From: Ancylobacter novellus
Lineage (GTDB): Bacteria; Pseudomonadota; Alphaproteobacteria; Rhizobiales; Xanthobacteraceae
DNA length: 64,000 bases
Direction of reading: 5' to 3'
NCBI GenBank assembly: GCA_003241485.1
Contig: QFQD01000007.1
Location: forward strand, 43,628 to 107,627
A program made the translations under genes and the position numbers. Shown here one piece after another: positions 17,484-28,472 of the stretch; position 1 is the stretch's first letter, and each line of letters starts with the position of its first letter. The notes beneath the pieces were generated by a model. That model saw nothing but the letters and a program-made list of their open reading frames with translations. It was not told the origin of the DNA and did no database searches.

Positions 17484-18425
17484 ATGGGAAAGCGCATGGA
17501 CGATCTCTCCGCCGCCCCCCGGCAACATCGCACGCTGCCCCCCGCGCCCGATTCCCATCACGGTCTCACCGTCTCGGACGAGCATGGGCCCGCGCCGGCC
17601 CCGCCCGGCCCGCGCATCGCTGTCGCGCTCGGCTCGGGCGGCGCACGCGGCCTCTCGCATATTCTGGTGCTGGAAGCGCTGGACGAGCTGGGCGTGAAGC
17701 CGGTGGCGCTGGCCGGCGCCTCAATCGGCGCGCTGTTCGCCAGCGTCTATGCCTCGGGCATGCCGGCGAAGGATCTGCGCCAGCTCGTCGGCCACACGCT
17801 GCGCAATCGCGGCGAGGTGATGCGGCGTCTGCTGGCGGCACGGGTGGGGCGCATCTCCCATCTCTTCGCCGGGCTGGGCAATCCGGTGCTGATCGATGCC
17901 GAGCAGATGATCGCCGGCTTCCTTCCCGACATCGTGCCGGAGAATTTCGAGGAACTCGGCATTCCGCTGCAGGTGGTGGCGACCGACTATTGGGGCCGCT
18001 GCGAGCGCATGTTCGAGCAGGGCCATATCCGCCCGGCGGTGGCGGCCTCGCTCGCCATACCCGGCCTGATGCGCCCGGTGCAGCATGGCGGCCATACGCT
18101 GGTCGATGGCGGCGCGGTCAACCCGCTGCCTTTCGACCTCTTGCGGACCAAGGCCGACCTCGTCATCGCGGTCGACATCACCGGCGGCCACGGCGCGGAG
18201 ATGCGCGGCGTGCCCGCACCCTTCGAGGCGATGTTCGCCACGCTGCAGATCATGGCGAGCTCGATCGTCGGCGAGAAGCTGAAGGCGGGCGCGCCGGACG
18301 TGCTGATCCGGCCCAATGTGCACGATTTCCGCGTGCTCGATTTCTTTCGCGCCCCGGCGATCTTCAAGGCCTCGGAGCCGATCAAGGACGAGGTGAAGCG
18401 GCGGCTGGAAGCGGTTCTGGGCTGA
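17484..18425 (+). CDS. Patatin-like phospholipase (RssA/NTE family)
   Basis: Predicted serine acyl hydrolase of 313 residues. The oxyanion-hole motif GSGGARGLSH, the nucleophile motif GASIGA and the catalytic Asp motif VDGGAVNPLP form the patatin Ser-Asp dyad. There is no signal peptide; the first 40 or so residues are Pro- and His-rich and probably disordered. ATG 17466, 17484 and 17496 are all possible starts, none with a strong ribosome site. The gene converges with the YnfA gene with no gap (18425/18426). The physiological lipid substrate is unknown. Confidence 0.88.
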   Translation: MGKRMDDLSAAPRQHRTLPPAPDSHHGLTVSDEHGPAPAPPGPRIAVALGSGGARGLSHILVLEALDELGVKPVALAGASIGALFASVYASGMPAKDLRQLVGHTLRNRGEVMRRLLAARVGRISHLFAGLGNPVLIDAEQMIAGFLPDIVPENFEELGIPLQVVATDYWGRCERMFEQGHIRPAVAASLAIPGLMRPVQHGGHTLVDGGAVNPLPFDLLRTKADLVIAVDITGGHGAEMRGVPAPFEAMFATLQIMASSIVGEKLKAGAPDVLIRPNVHDFRVLDFFRAPAIFKASEPIKDEVKRRLEAVLG

Positions 18426-20746
<2,321 letters not shown>

Positions 20747-20747
<1 letters not shown>

Positions 20748-22345
20748 TGGCCGTGGTCAGCGCAAACCGGCTCGAACTCCTGCAGATCGCCGATGCGGTC
20801 GCGCGCGAGAAATCGATCGACCGGGGCATCGTCATCGCCGCCATGGAAGATGCGATCGCCAAGGCCGCCCGCTCGCGTTACGGCGCGGAGACGGACATCC
20901 ACGCCGAGATCAATCCGCGCACCGGCGAACTGCGCCTCGCCCGCCATCTGCTGGTGGTCGACCAGGTTGAGAATTCGGCGATCGAGATCGACATCGCCGG
21001 CGCCCGCCGGCACAACCCGGCTGCCCAGGTCGGCGACACCATCGCCGACACGCTGCCGCCCTTCGACTTCGGCCGCATCGCCGCGCAGTCGGCCAAGCAG
21101 GTGATCGTGCAGAAGGTGCGCGAGGCCGAGCGCGACCGGCAGTACGACGAATACAAGGACCGCATCGGCGAGGTCATCAACGGCGCGGTCAAGCGCGTCG
21201 AATACGGCAATGTGGTCGTGGACCTCGGCCGGGGCGAAGCCTCGCTGCGCCGCGACGAACTGCTGCCGCGCGAGATCTTCAAGGTCGGCGACCGCATCCG
21301 CGCCTATGTCTATGACGTGCGCCGGGAGCCGCGCGGCCCGCAGATCTTCCTGTCGCGCACCCATCCCCAGTTCATGGCGAAGCTGTTCGCGCAGGAAGTG
21401 CCGGAGATCTATGACGGCATCGTCGAGATCAAGGCGGTCGCCCGCGACCCCGGCTCGCGCGCCAAGATCGCCGTCACCTCGCGCGATTCCTCGGTCGATC
21501 CGGTCGGCGCCTGCGTCGGTATGCGCGGCTCGCGCGTGCAGGCCGTGGTGAACGAACTGCAGGGCGAGAAGATCGACATCATTCCGTGGTCGCAGGATGT
21601 GGCCACCTTCATCGTCAACGCCCTTGCCCCGGCCGAAGTCGTCAAGGTCGTGCTGGATGAAGACCGCGAGCGTATTGAAGTCGTGGTGCCGGATGCCCAA
21701 CTAAGCCTGGCGATCGGCCGTCGCGGCCAGAATGTCCGCCTCGCGTCCCAGCTCACCGGCTGGGACATCGACATCATGACCGAGGCGGAAGAGAGCGAGC
21801 GGCGCCAGAAGGAATTCGCCGAGCGCTCCAAGATCTTCGCCGAGGCGCTCGACCTCGACGAGATGATGGGCCAGCTGCTCGCTTCCGAAGGCTTCTCGAC
21901 GCTTGAGGAGCTTGCCTATGTCCCGCTGAACGAACTCGCCAGCATCGAGGGCTTCGACGAGGACACGGCGCAGGAACTGCAGAACCGCGCCCTCAACCAT
22001 CTGGCGCAGGTCGAGGCCGACCTCGACGCCCGTCGCGTCGAACTCGGCGTTGCCGACGATCTGCGCGAAGTGCCGGGCGTCACCTCGCCGATGCTGGTGG
22101 CGTTCGGTGAGAACGACATCAAGTCGGTCGAGGATCTCGCGGGCTGCGCCACCGACGATCTCGTCGGCTGGACCGAGCGCAAGGACGGCGAGACGGTGCG
22201 CATTCCCGGTGCCCTGGAAGGCTTCCAGGTCTCCCGCGAGGATGCCGAGGCGATGATTATGCAGGCCCGTGTGAAGGCCGGCTGGATCGAGGCGCCCGAG
22301 CTTGCCGCCGAGGAGGCGGACGAGGCCGACGAGGCGCAGGCCTGA
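20747..22345 (+). CDS. nusA: Transcription termination/antitermination factor NusA
   Basis: RNA-polymerase-binding elongation factor affecting pausing, termination and antitermination. The 532-residue protein has the N-terminal RNAP-binding domain, an S1 domain (about 135-200), KH domains (RDPGSRAKIAV, GACVGMRGSRVQAV, then LAIGRRGQNVRLAS) and two C-terminal helix-hairpin-helix repeats with an acidic end. AAGGAGA (20733-20738) is an excellent ribosome site inside the end of rimP. Core member of the operon; it may act on the attenuator upstream of rimP. Confidence 0.97.
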
Positions 22346-22380
22346 TCGAGGCCGGCGCGAGTTAAGGGAGCGGCAGGCCG

Positions 22381-23070
22381 GTGCAGGGCGAGACGGCAGC
22401 GCGTGAGGGAGAGGGGGCTGATGTGTCAGCCGCCGATCCATCCGTGGCGGACGAAACCGATGCCGGCCTTGAGGCGGCCCGCCGCGCTGTGACGCGGCTC
22501 TGCCTCGCCAGCCGCACGGTGAAGCCGGTCGGCGAGCTGATGCGCTTCGTGCTGGCTCCCGATGGGCAGGTCGTGCCCGACATCGCCGCCCGGTTGCCCG
22601 GACGCGGCGCGTGGATTACCGCCCGGCGGGACGCTCTCGCCGAGGCAAACAAGCGCAAGGCCTTCGGCCGGGCGTTTCGCGGCAAGGGCCGGGTCGATCC
22701 GGCGCTTGCCGAGCAGGTCGAGCAGCTGCTCGAAAAGGACGCGCTCGCGGCCCTCGCCCTCGCCAACAAGGCGGGACGTGTGGTCACGGGCAATATGAAG
22801 GTGATCGAGGCCCTGAACGGGGAGAAGGTCATCGTGCTGGTCCATGCACGCGAGGCGGCCCCGGACGGGGCCGGCAAGCTCGACGCGCTGGCCCGGCGGA
22901 TCGGTGAAGCGGCAGGGCGGGAGATCGTCCGCGTCGATGCCTTTCCGGGCGTGCAATTGGACTTGGCGCTGGGGCGGGCAAATGTGGTACATGCTGCGCT
23001 GCTTGCGCATCCGACCAGCGCGGGTTTTCTCGCGCGTGTAAGAAGACTCGAAGGCTGGCGCGCCGACTAG
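22381..23070 (+). CDS. YlxR-type RNA-binding protein (DUF448) fused to an L7Ae-like domain
   Basis: A 229-residue protein with an N-terminal YlxR domain (LCLASRTVKPVGELMRFVL, then LPGRGAWITARRDAL) and a C-terminal L7Ae-like domain (about 110-190, ALALANKAGRVVTGNMKV). Both domains bind RNA. Relatives always sit between nusA and infB. The start is GTG 22381, with GGGAG at 22366-22370. It lies 35 nt after nusA in the same operon. Function is likely in translation or RNA metabolism but is not firmly established. Confidence 0.9.
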   Translation: MQGETAAREGEGADVSAADPSVADETDAGLEAARRAVTRLCLASRTVKPVGELMRFVLAPDGQVVPDIAARLPGRGAWITARRDALAEANKRKAFGRAFRGKGRVDPALAEQVEQLLEKDALAALALANKAGRVVTGNMKVIEALNGEKVIVLVHAREAAPDGAGKLDALARRIGEAAGREIVRVDAFPGVQLDLALGRANVVHAALLAHPTSAGFLARVRRLEGWRAD

Positions 23071-23244
23071 AGCCCTTTCCGACCGGATGAGATCATTCGG
23101 GCGACACAGAAAGTGCCCTGGATTCAACACGCTGGAGCATCTGCTCGGCTGAGGTGGGTTCACCCGGTCGAGGCTCCTGCAGGCCGGCGGACGTTAAGTG
23201 ACGCATTCCCGCAAGGGGTGGGAATGTAGAGGAACGGATATCGA

Positions 23245-26007
23245 ATGACCGATACGAAGAACCCGGGCGAGAAGACGGTGGGCGTTGGCCAGGGTGGCAA
23301 GACCCTCACGCTCAAGCGACCTGTCGAGCAGGGCGTCGTCCGCCAGAGCTTCAGCCATGGACGGTCCAAGTCCGTCGTGGTGGAGAAGGTGAAGCGCCGT
23401 GTCCTCGGCCCGGGCGACAAGCCCGAGGCGCCGGTGGCCGCGCCGTCCGCGCCTCCTTCCCCGGCACCGTCCGTCTCCGTGCAGGCGCCACGCCCTGCGG
23501 CGCAGGCAGCGGCTCCCGCCGCCCGCCCGCCGCTGCGCACCCAGCCGGCACCGAACGCCAATATTTCCGGCCCGCGCCCGGCTCCGCAGGGACCGCGTCC
23601 CGGCGGCGTCGTGCTGCGCTCGCTGACCGAGGAAGAGGCTCGCGCCCGTACCGCCGCGTTGCAGGATGCACGCGTGCGCGAGGTCGAGGAGCGTCGCCGC
23701 GCCGAGGAAGAAGCCGTACGCCGCGCCGAGCGCGAGGCGCGCGAGAAGATCGAGCGCGAGGCCGCCGAGGCCCGCAAGCGCGAGGAAGAAGCGCGCCGCG
23801 CCTTCGAGGACGAAGCCAAGCGCAAGTCCGAGCAGGAGGCGCGCAAGCGCTTCGGCGAGGAGCGCCCGGCTGCGGCCGCCGGGGCTTCGGCGCCGCGGAC
23901 ACCCGCGTCCGGTGCTGCCGCGCCGCGTGCCGGCCAGCCGGCCTCGCCGTCGGCGCCTGCCGCCGCGCCCGGCGCCCCGCGCGTTGCGGCGCCGCGTAAC
24001 GTCGTCATGGACGCCGAGGAGGACGATCGTCGTCCGGTGCGTCGTGGTCCCGGTGGTGCACCCGCGCGTCCCGTCACGCCGCCCAAGCCGACCCGTCCGG
24101 CAGCCGGCCCGGAAAAGAGCCGTGGCCGCCTGACCGTCGTCACCGCCCAGTCGGGCGACGACGAGCGCCAGCGTTCGGTCGCCTCCTTCCGTCGCCGCAC
24201 CCAGCGCATGAGCGGTCATCGCCAGGTCGAGACCAAGGAGAAGATCGCGCGTGAAGTGACGGTCCCGGAGACGATCTCCATCCAGGAGCTCGCCAACCGC
24301 ATGGCCGAGCGCGCGGTGGACGTGATCCGTCTGCTGATGAAGCAGGGCCAGATGGTCAAGATCACCGACGTGATCGACGCCGACACCGCCCAACTCATCG
24401 CCGAGGAACTCGGCCACACCGTGCGCCGCGTTGCCGAATCCGACGTCGAGGAAGGCCTGTTCGACACGGCCGACACCGATGAGGAGCTGGTGACACGTCC
24501 GCCGGTCGTGACCATCATGGGCCATGTCGACCACGGCAAGACCTCGCTGCTTGACGCCATCCGCAAGGCCAATGTCGTCTCCGGCGAAGCCGGCGGCATC
24601 ACCCAGCATATCGGTGCCTACCAGGTGACCTCGCCGCTTGGCGGCAAGGTGACCTTCATCGACACGCCCGGCCACGCCGCCTTCACGGCGATGCGCGCCC
24701 GTGGCGCCAAGGTGACGGACATCGTGGTGCTGGTGGTGGCGGCCGATGACGGCGTCATGCCGCAGACGATCGAAGCGATCCACCACGCGCGTGCGGCCAA
24801 GGTGCCGCTGATCGTGGCGATCAACAAGATCGACAAGCCCGATGCCAAGCCCGAGCGCGTGCGCACCGAGCTGCTGCAGTACGAGGTGCAGGTCGAAAGC
24901 CTCGGTGGTGATACGCTCGAAGTCGAGGTGTCGGCCAAGGCGCAGACCAATCTCGACAAGCTGCTGGAGGCCATCACCCTTCAGGCGGAAGTGCTCGACC
25001 TCAAGGCCAACCCGAACCGCGACGCGGAAGGCACGGTCATCGAGGCCAAGCTCGACCGCGGCCGTGGTCCGGTTGCCACCGTGCTGGTTCAGCGCGGCAC
25101 GCTTCATGTCGGCGACATCGTCGTGGCAGGCGCCGAATTCGGCCGCGTGCGCGCGCTGATCGACGACAAGGGCGCGAACGTCGCCGGGGCGGGTCCGTCC
25201 TTCCCGGTCGAGGTGCTCGGCTTCAACGGCACGCCGGAGGCGGGCGACCGCCTCGCGGTGGTCGAGAGCGAAGCCCGTGCCCGCGAGATCACCGACTATC
25301 GCCAGCGCCAGAAGCGTGAGAAGGCGGCGGCCCGTTCCGCCACCGTCCGCGGTTCGCTGGAGCAGATGATGAGCCAGGCCAAGACGGCCGGCCGGAAGGA
25401 ATTCCCGCTCATCATCAAGGGCGACGTGTCGGGTTCGGTCGAGGCGATCATCTCCTCGCTGGAGAAGCTCGGCACCGACGAGGTCCAGGCCCGCATCATC
25501 CACTCCGGCGCGGGCGGCGTGAACGAGAGCGACGTGACGCTGGCCGAGACGGCCGGCGCGGCGATCATCGCGTTCAACGTGCGTGCCAACAAGGAAGCCC
25601 GCGACGCGGCCGACCGTGCCGGCATCGAGATCCGCTACTACAACATCATCTACGACCTCGTGGATGACGTGAAGGCGGCGATGGGCGGCCTGCTCGCCCC
25701 GATCAACCGCGAGACCATGCTCGGCAACGCGCTCATCAAGGAGATCTTCGCGGTCTCCAAGGTGGGCAAGGTCGCCGGCTGCCTGGTTACCGACGGCATC
25801 GTCGAGCGCGGCCAGCATGTCCGCCTCATCCGCGACAATGTGGTGATCCACGAAGGCAAGCTCGCCACGCTCAACCGCTTCAAGGATGCGGTCAACGTGG
25901 TGCAGTCCGGCCAGGAGTGCGGCATGTCCTTCGAGAACTACCAGGACATGCGCGCCGGCGACGTCATCGAGTGCTACCGCGTCGAGGTCGTGCAGCGCAC
26001 GCTCTGA
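23245..26007 (+). CDS. infB: Translation initiation factor IF-2
   Basis: GTPase that brings fMet-tRNA to the 30S subunit and promotes subunit joining. The 920-residue protein begins with the alphaproteobacterial TLTLKRPVEQGVVRQSFSHG segment and continues with a long Ala/Pro-rich and then Arg/Glu-rich charged region (about 55-300). The G domain has GHVDHGKTSLLD (G1), DTPGHAAF (G3) and NKIDKP (G4). Domains II, III and IV follow, ending VIECYRVEVVQRTL. ATG 23245 opens the gene 174 nt after ylxR; that gap holds an imperfect palindrome (23080-23110). Confidence 0.97.
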   Translation: MTDTKNPGEKTVGVGQGGKTLTLKRPVEQGVVRQSFSHGRSKSVVVEKVKRRVLGPGDKPEAPVAAPSAPPSPAPSVSVQAPRPAAQAAAPAARPPLRTQPAPNANISGPRPAPQGPRPGGVVLRSLTEEEARARTAALQDARVREVEERRRAEEEAVRRAEREAREKIEREAAEARKREEEARRAFEDEAKRKSEQEARKRFGEERPAAAAGASAPRTPASGAAAPRAGQPASPSAPAAAPGAPRVAAPRNVVMDAEEDDRRPVRRGPGGAPARPVTPPKPTRPAAGPEKSRGRLTVVTAQSGDDERQRSVASFRRRTQRMSGHRQVETKEKIAREVTVPETISIQELANRMAERAVDVIRLLMKQGQMVKITDVIDADTAQLIAEELGHTVRRVAESDVEEGLFDTADTDEELVTRPPVVTIMGHVDHGKTSLLDAIRKANVVSGEAGGITQHIGAYQVTSPLGGKVTFIDTPGHAAFTAMRARGAKVTDIVVLVVAADDGVMPQTIEAIHHARAAKVPLIVAINKIDKPDAKPERVRTELLQYEVQVESLGGDTLEVEVSAKAQTNLDKLLEAITLQAEVLDLKANPNRDAEGTVIEAKLDRGRGPVATVLVQRGTLHVGDIVVAGAEFGRVRALIDDKGANVAGAGPSFPVEVLGFNGTPEAGDRLAVVESEARAREITDYRQRQKREKAAARSATVRGSLEQMMSQAKTAGRKEFPLIIKGDVSGSVEAIISSLEKLGTDEVQARIIHSGAGGVNESDVTLAETAGAAIIAFNVRANKEARDAADRAGIEIRYYNIIYDLVDDVKAAMGGLLAPINRETMLGNALIKEIFAVSKVGKVAGCLVTDGIVERGQHVRLIRDNVVIHEGKLATLNRFKDAVNVVQSGQECGMSFENYQDMRAGDVIECYRVEVVQRTL

Positions 26008-26015
26008 GCATCCGG

Positions 26016-26058
26016 CTCCCCGTACGCGGGGAGTCCTTGCGCCTCCTGGTCGAGGCGC
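26016..26058 (+). other. Two small hairpins between infB and rbfA
   Basis: CTCCCCG-TACG-CGGGGAG (26016-26033) and GCGCCTC-CTGGTC-GAGGCGC (26039-26058) are consecutive 7-bp hairpins in the 150-nt gap. Neither is followed by a T run, so they are more likely RNA processing or stability elements than terminators. Confidence 0.4.
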
Positions 26059-26157
26059 GAATTTCCACGGGAATGAGCGGTCCAAACCCGCTCGCTCCGG
26101 TCGAGGCAGGCCCTGTCGCTCCGGTGTACCGGCGAGGGCCATGAAGGTTTGTGCAAC

Positions 26158-26595
26158 ATGAAGAATAAAGCGAGTTCGGGCGCAGGCCCGAGCCAGCGCC
26201 AGTTGCGCGTGGGCGAACTGGTTCGCCATGCGCTCTCGCAGATCCTGGCGCGCGGCGATATGGCCGATCCCGCGCTGACCAAGGTGCTGATCACGGTTCC
26301 CGAGGTTCGCATGAGCCCGGATCTCAAGATCGCCACCTGCTACGTCATGCCCCTGGGCGGCAAGGACCCGAAAGCGGCCATCGCCGCGCTCGCGACCAAT
26401 GCGAAGCCCCTGCGCGGCGAGATCGGCCGCCGGGTGGAGCTGAAATTCGTGCCGGAACTGCGTTTCCGTATCGACACCTCCTTCGAGGAAGGCGACCGCA
26501 TCGACGCGTTGCTGCGCCTGCCGCAGGTGCAGCGCGATCTCGACAAGGCCGACCCGGCGGACGACCAGCACAACGACCAAGAGGACGAGAAATGA
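26158..26595 (+). CDS. rbfA: Ribosome-binding factor A
   Basis: KH-domain protein needed for late 30S maturation and 16S rRNA 5'-end processing. The 145-residue protein shows the family segments QRQLRVGELVRHALSQIL and VRMSPDLKIATCYVMPLGG, and the C-terminal LKFVPELRFRIDTSFEEG. ATG 26158 is used; TTG 26149 is a weaker alternative three codons upstream. It overlaps truB by 4 nt (ATGA), as in most bacteria with this operon. Confidence 0.96.
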   Translation: MKNKASSGAGPSQRQLRVGELVRHALSQILARGDMADPALTKVLITVPEVRMSPDLKIATCYVMPLGGKDPKAAIAALATNAKPLRGEIGRRVELKFVPELRFRIDTSFEEGDRIDALLRLPQVQRDLDKADPADDQHNDQEDEK

Positions 26596-27599
26596 ACGCC
26601 CCGTTTGCCGAAAAGGCGATCATTGAGGAGACGCTGCCTGACGCTGTTGGCGAGGCCGCGCCTGTCCCGCGTCCCGAGAAGAAGCGCCGGCCCAAGCGCG
26701 ACCTCGATGGCTGGGTGCTGCTCGACAAGCCGGTCGGCATGACCTCGACCCAGGCGGTCGGCGCGGTGAAGTGGCTGTTCTCGGCCAAGAAGGCCGGCCA
26801 TGCGGGCACGCTCGATCCGCTCGCCTCCGGCTGCCTGCCGATTGCGCTGGGCGAGGCCACCAAGACTGTTCCCTTCGTCATGGACGGGCGCAAGGTCTAC
26901 CGCTTCACCGTGCGCTGGGGCATTGAGACCGACACGGACGACAGCGAAGGCAAGGATATCGCCGCCTCCGACGTGCGTCCCTCGCGTGACGAGATCCTGT
27001 CGATCCTCGACGAGTTTCGCGGCGAGATCGAGCAGGTTCCCCCGCAGTTCTCGGCGCTGAAGGTCAATGGCGAGCGCGCCTATGACCTCGCCCGCGACGG
27101 CATTGCGGTCGATCTGGCCGCGCGCCCCGTCGTGGTGCATTCGCTGGAACTGGTCGACATGCCCGACGCCGACCATGCGGTGTTCGAGGCGGAATGCGGC
27201 AAGGGCACCTATGTGCGCTCGCTCGCCCGCGACATGGGGCGCCGGCTGGGGTCGCACGGCCACATTGCCGCGCTCCGCCGCACCCGCGTCGGCACCTTCG
27301 CCGAAGAGGAACTGGTGCCGCTCGCGAAGCTGCGGGAAATTTCCGAGGCGATGGACGATGCCGCGCCGATGGAGGCGCTCCGCCCGGTGTCGATCGGCCT
27401 CGACACGCTGCCCTCGCTGCGCGTCTCCCCGGCGGATGCCGCACGCCTCGCCCATGGCCAGCCGATCATCCTGCGCGGTCGCGACGCACCGATCCTCGAA
27501 GGGGCGGTGGCGATCACCGTCGGCGGGCGACTTGTTGCCCTCGGCGAGGCCGAGGCCGGCGAGATCCATCCCAAGCGCATCTTCCATTCGGGCAAGTGA
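26592..27599 (+). CDS. truB: tRNA pseudouridine(55) synthase
   Basis: Makes pseudouridine at position 55 of the T arm of tRNAs. The 335-residue protein has an N-terminal extension of about 40 residues, the motif LDGWVLLDKPVGMTSTQ, the catalytic segment GHAGTLDPLASG with its Asp, the KVYRF motif and the segment GKGTYVRSLARDMG. The C-terminal domain is PUA-like. It starts within the rbfA stop codon, so is translationally coupled. The 309-nt gap to rpsO follows. Confidence 0.96.
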   Translation: MNAPFAEKAIIEETLPDAVGEAAPVPRPEKKRRPKRDLDGWVLLDKPVGMTSTQAVGAVKWLFSAKKAGHAGTLDPLASGCLPIALGEATKTVPFVMDGRKVYRFTVRWGIETDTDDSEGKDIAASDVRPSRDEILSILDEFRGEIEQVPPQFSALKVNGERAYDLARDGIAVDLAARPVVVHSLELVDMPDADHAVFEAECGKGTYVRSLARDMGRRLGSHGHIAALRRTRVGTFAEEELVPLAKLREISEAMDDAAPMEALRPVSIGLDTLPSLRVSPADAARLAHGQPIILRGRDAPILEGAVAITVGGRLVALGEAEAGEIHPKRIFHSGK

Positions 27600-27908
27600 C
27601 GCGCCCGGCCACGGCTCTCCCATCGCGCCGTCCGCACCTCATCTGTCACGGCGCCGGGACGACACCTCGTTCCGGCGCCGCCATCCCCCCGAACGCGCCG
27701 GACATGCCGCTAGCCAGACTGGCGTTTTCGTGTATGTTGCGCGCGCGTTGCGGACCACTGTCCGCGCGATCCGCTGCCATTCGACCGCGCTGGACGACAT
27801 CCCGGCTCGGCCGAACTGCGGAACCGGCGAGGCGATGGCCGGACAGACCTCCCAAGGAGGTGTGCACCGCGCCCGCCACATCCATGTCAGAACCGAAAGG
27901 ACACCCCG
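27600..27908 (+). other. Leader region between truB and rpsO with two hairpins
   Basis: No gene is seen in this 309-nt gap. A long hairpin, CGGCGCCGG-g-ACGA-cacc-TCGT-t-CCGGCGCCG (27649-27680), lies 49 nt after truB without a T run. Closer to rpsO, ACCTCC-CAA-GGAGGT (27847-27861) hides a perfect Shine-Dalgarno-like AAGGAGG in its 3' arm, with no start codon at a usable distance. The working ribosome site of rpsO is AAAGGA (27896-27901). In several bacterial groups S15 represses its own mRNA through leader structure, so this region may do the same; that is inference. Confidence 0.5.
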
Positions 27909-28178
27909 ATGTCGATCACTGCCGAGCGCAAGCAGGCGCTCATCAACGAATACGCCACCAAGCCGGGTGACACCGGTTCGGCCGAAGTGCAGGTCGCGAT
28001 CCTCACCGAGCGCATCGCCAACCTCACCGGCCACTTCAAGAGCCACGCCAAGGACAACCATTCCCGTCGTGGCCTGCTGAAGATGGTGTCCGCCCGTCGC
28101 GGCCTCCTCGACTATCTCAAGAAGACCGAGGAAGCCCGCTACAAGGCCCTGATCCAGCGGCTGGGTATCCGTCGCTAA
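27909..28178 (+). CDS. rpsO: 30S ribosomal protein S15
   Basis: Primary 16S rRNA-binding protein of the 30S platform, 89 residues, the standard length. The family signature is intact: ERKQALINEYATKPGDTGS, then AEVQVAILTERI, HFKSHAKDNHSRRGLLKMV and RRRGLLDYLKK-type helix. ATG 27909 is preceded by AAAGGA at seven nt. A hairpin with a T-rich end follows 10 nt after the stop, before pnp, the order rpsO-pnp being conserved. Confidence 0.98.
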   Translation: MSITAERKQALINEYATKPGDTGSAEVQVAILTERIANLTGHFKSHAKDNHSRRGLLKMVSARRGLLDYLKKTEEARYKALIQRLGIRR

Positions 28179-28187
28179 GTGTCAAAG

Positions 28188-28226
28188 CGAGGCTCGCGCC
28201 GGTTCGGCGCGGGCCTCGTGTCTTTT
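28188..28226 (+). terminator. Terminator-like hairpin between rpsO and pnp
   Basis: CGAGGCTCGCGCC (28188-28200), loop GGTTC, GGCGCGGGCCTCG (28206-28218) pair over 13 positions with one G-U, followed by TGTCTTTT. It is probably a partial terminator or RNase processing site setting the rpsO to pnp ratio. A second perfect palindrome GAGCCC-TGCA-GGGCTC (28261-28276) lies farther into the 294-nt pnp leader. Confidence 0.6.
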
Positions 28227-28472
28227 GAAAGACGGCGCAGGCGGAGGATCCGCGACGCCGGAGCCCTGCAGGGCTCTCTGAAAGATCGGAACCTGGAAAT
28301 CAGGTGCCGGATACCGCAAAGCGGTGGGCATGGGGCCTGCCGCGTCCGACGAGAAGCGGCGCGCCATGGCAGGATCGCCGGAGGCTTGAGACAGACCCGT
28401 CGCGACGGGAACCTTGTTCGAGCCTCTCGCCGTCTTGCCCATGGCACCCGTTTCGGAAAGCCAGAGACAGAC

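Noticed and set aside
23194..26580. A 1128-codon open frame on the minus strand across infB
   Set aside because: It lies antisense to infB, rbfA and their coding frames. Its composition (His/Arg/Asp/Gly-rich, no domains) is what a GC-rich gene gives in the complementary frame.
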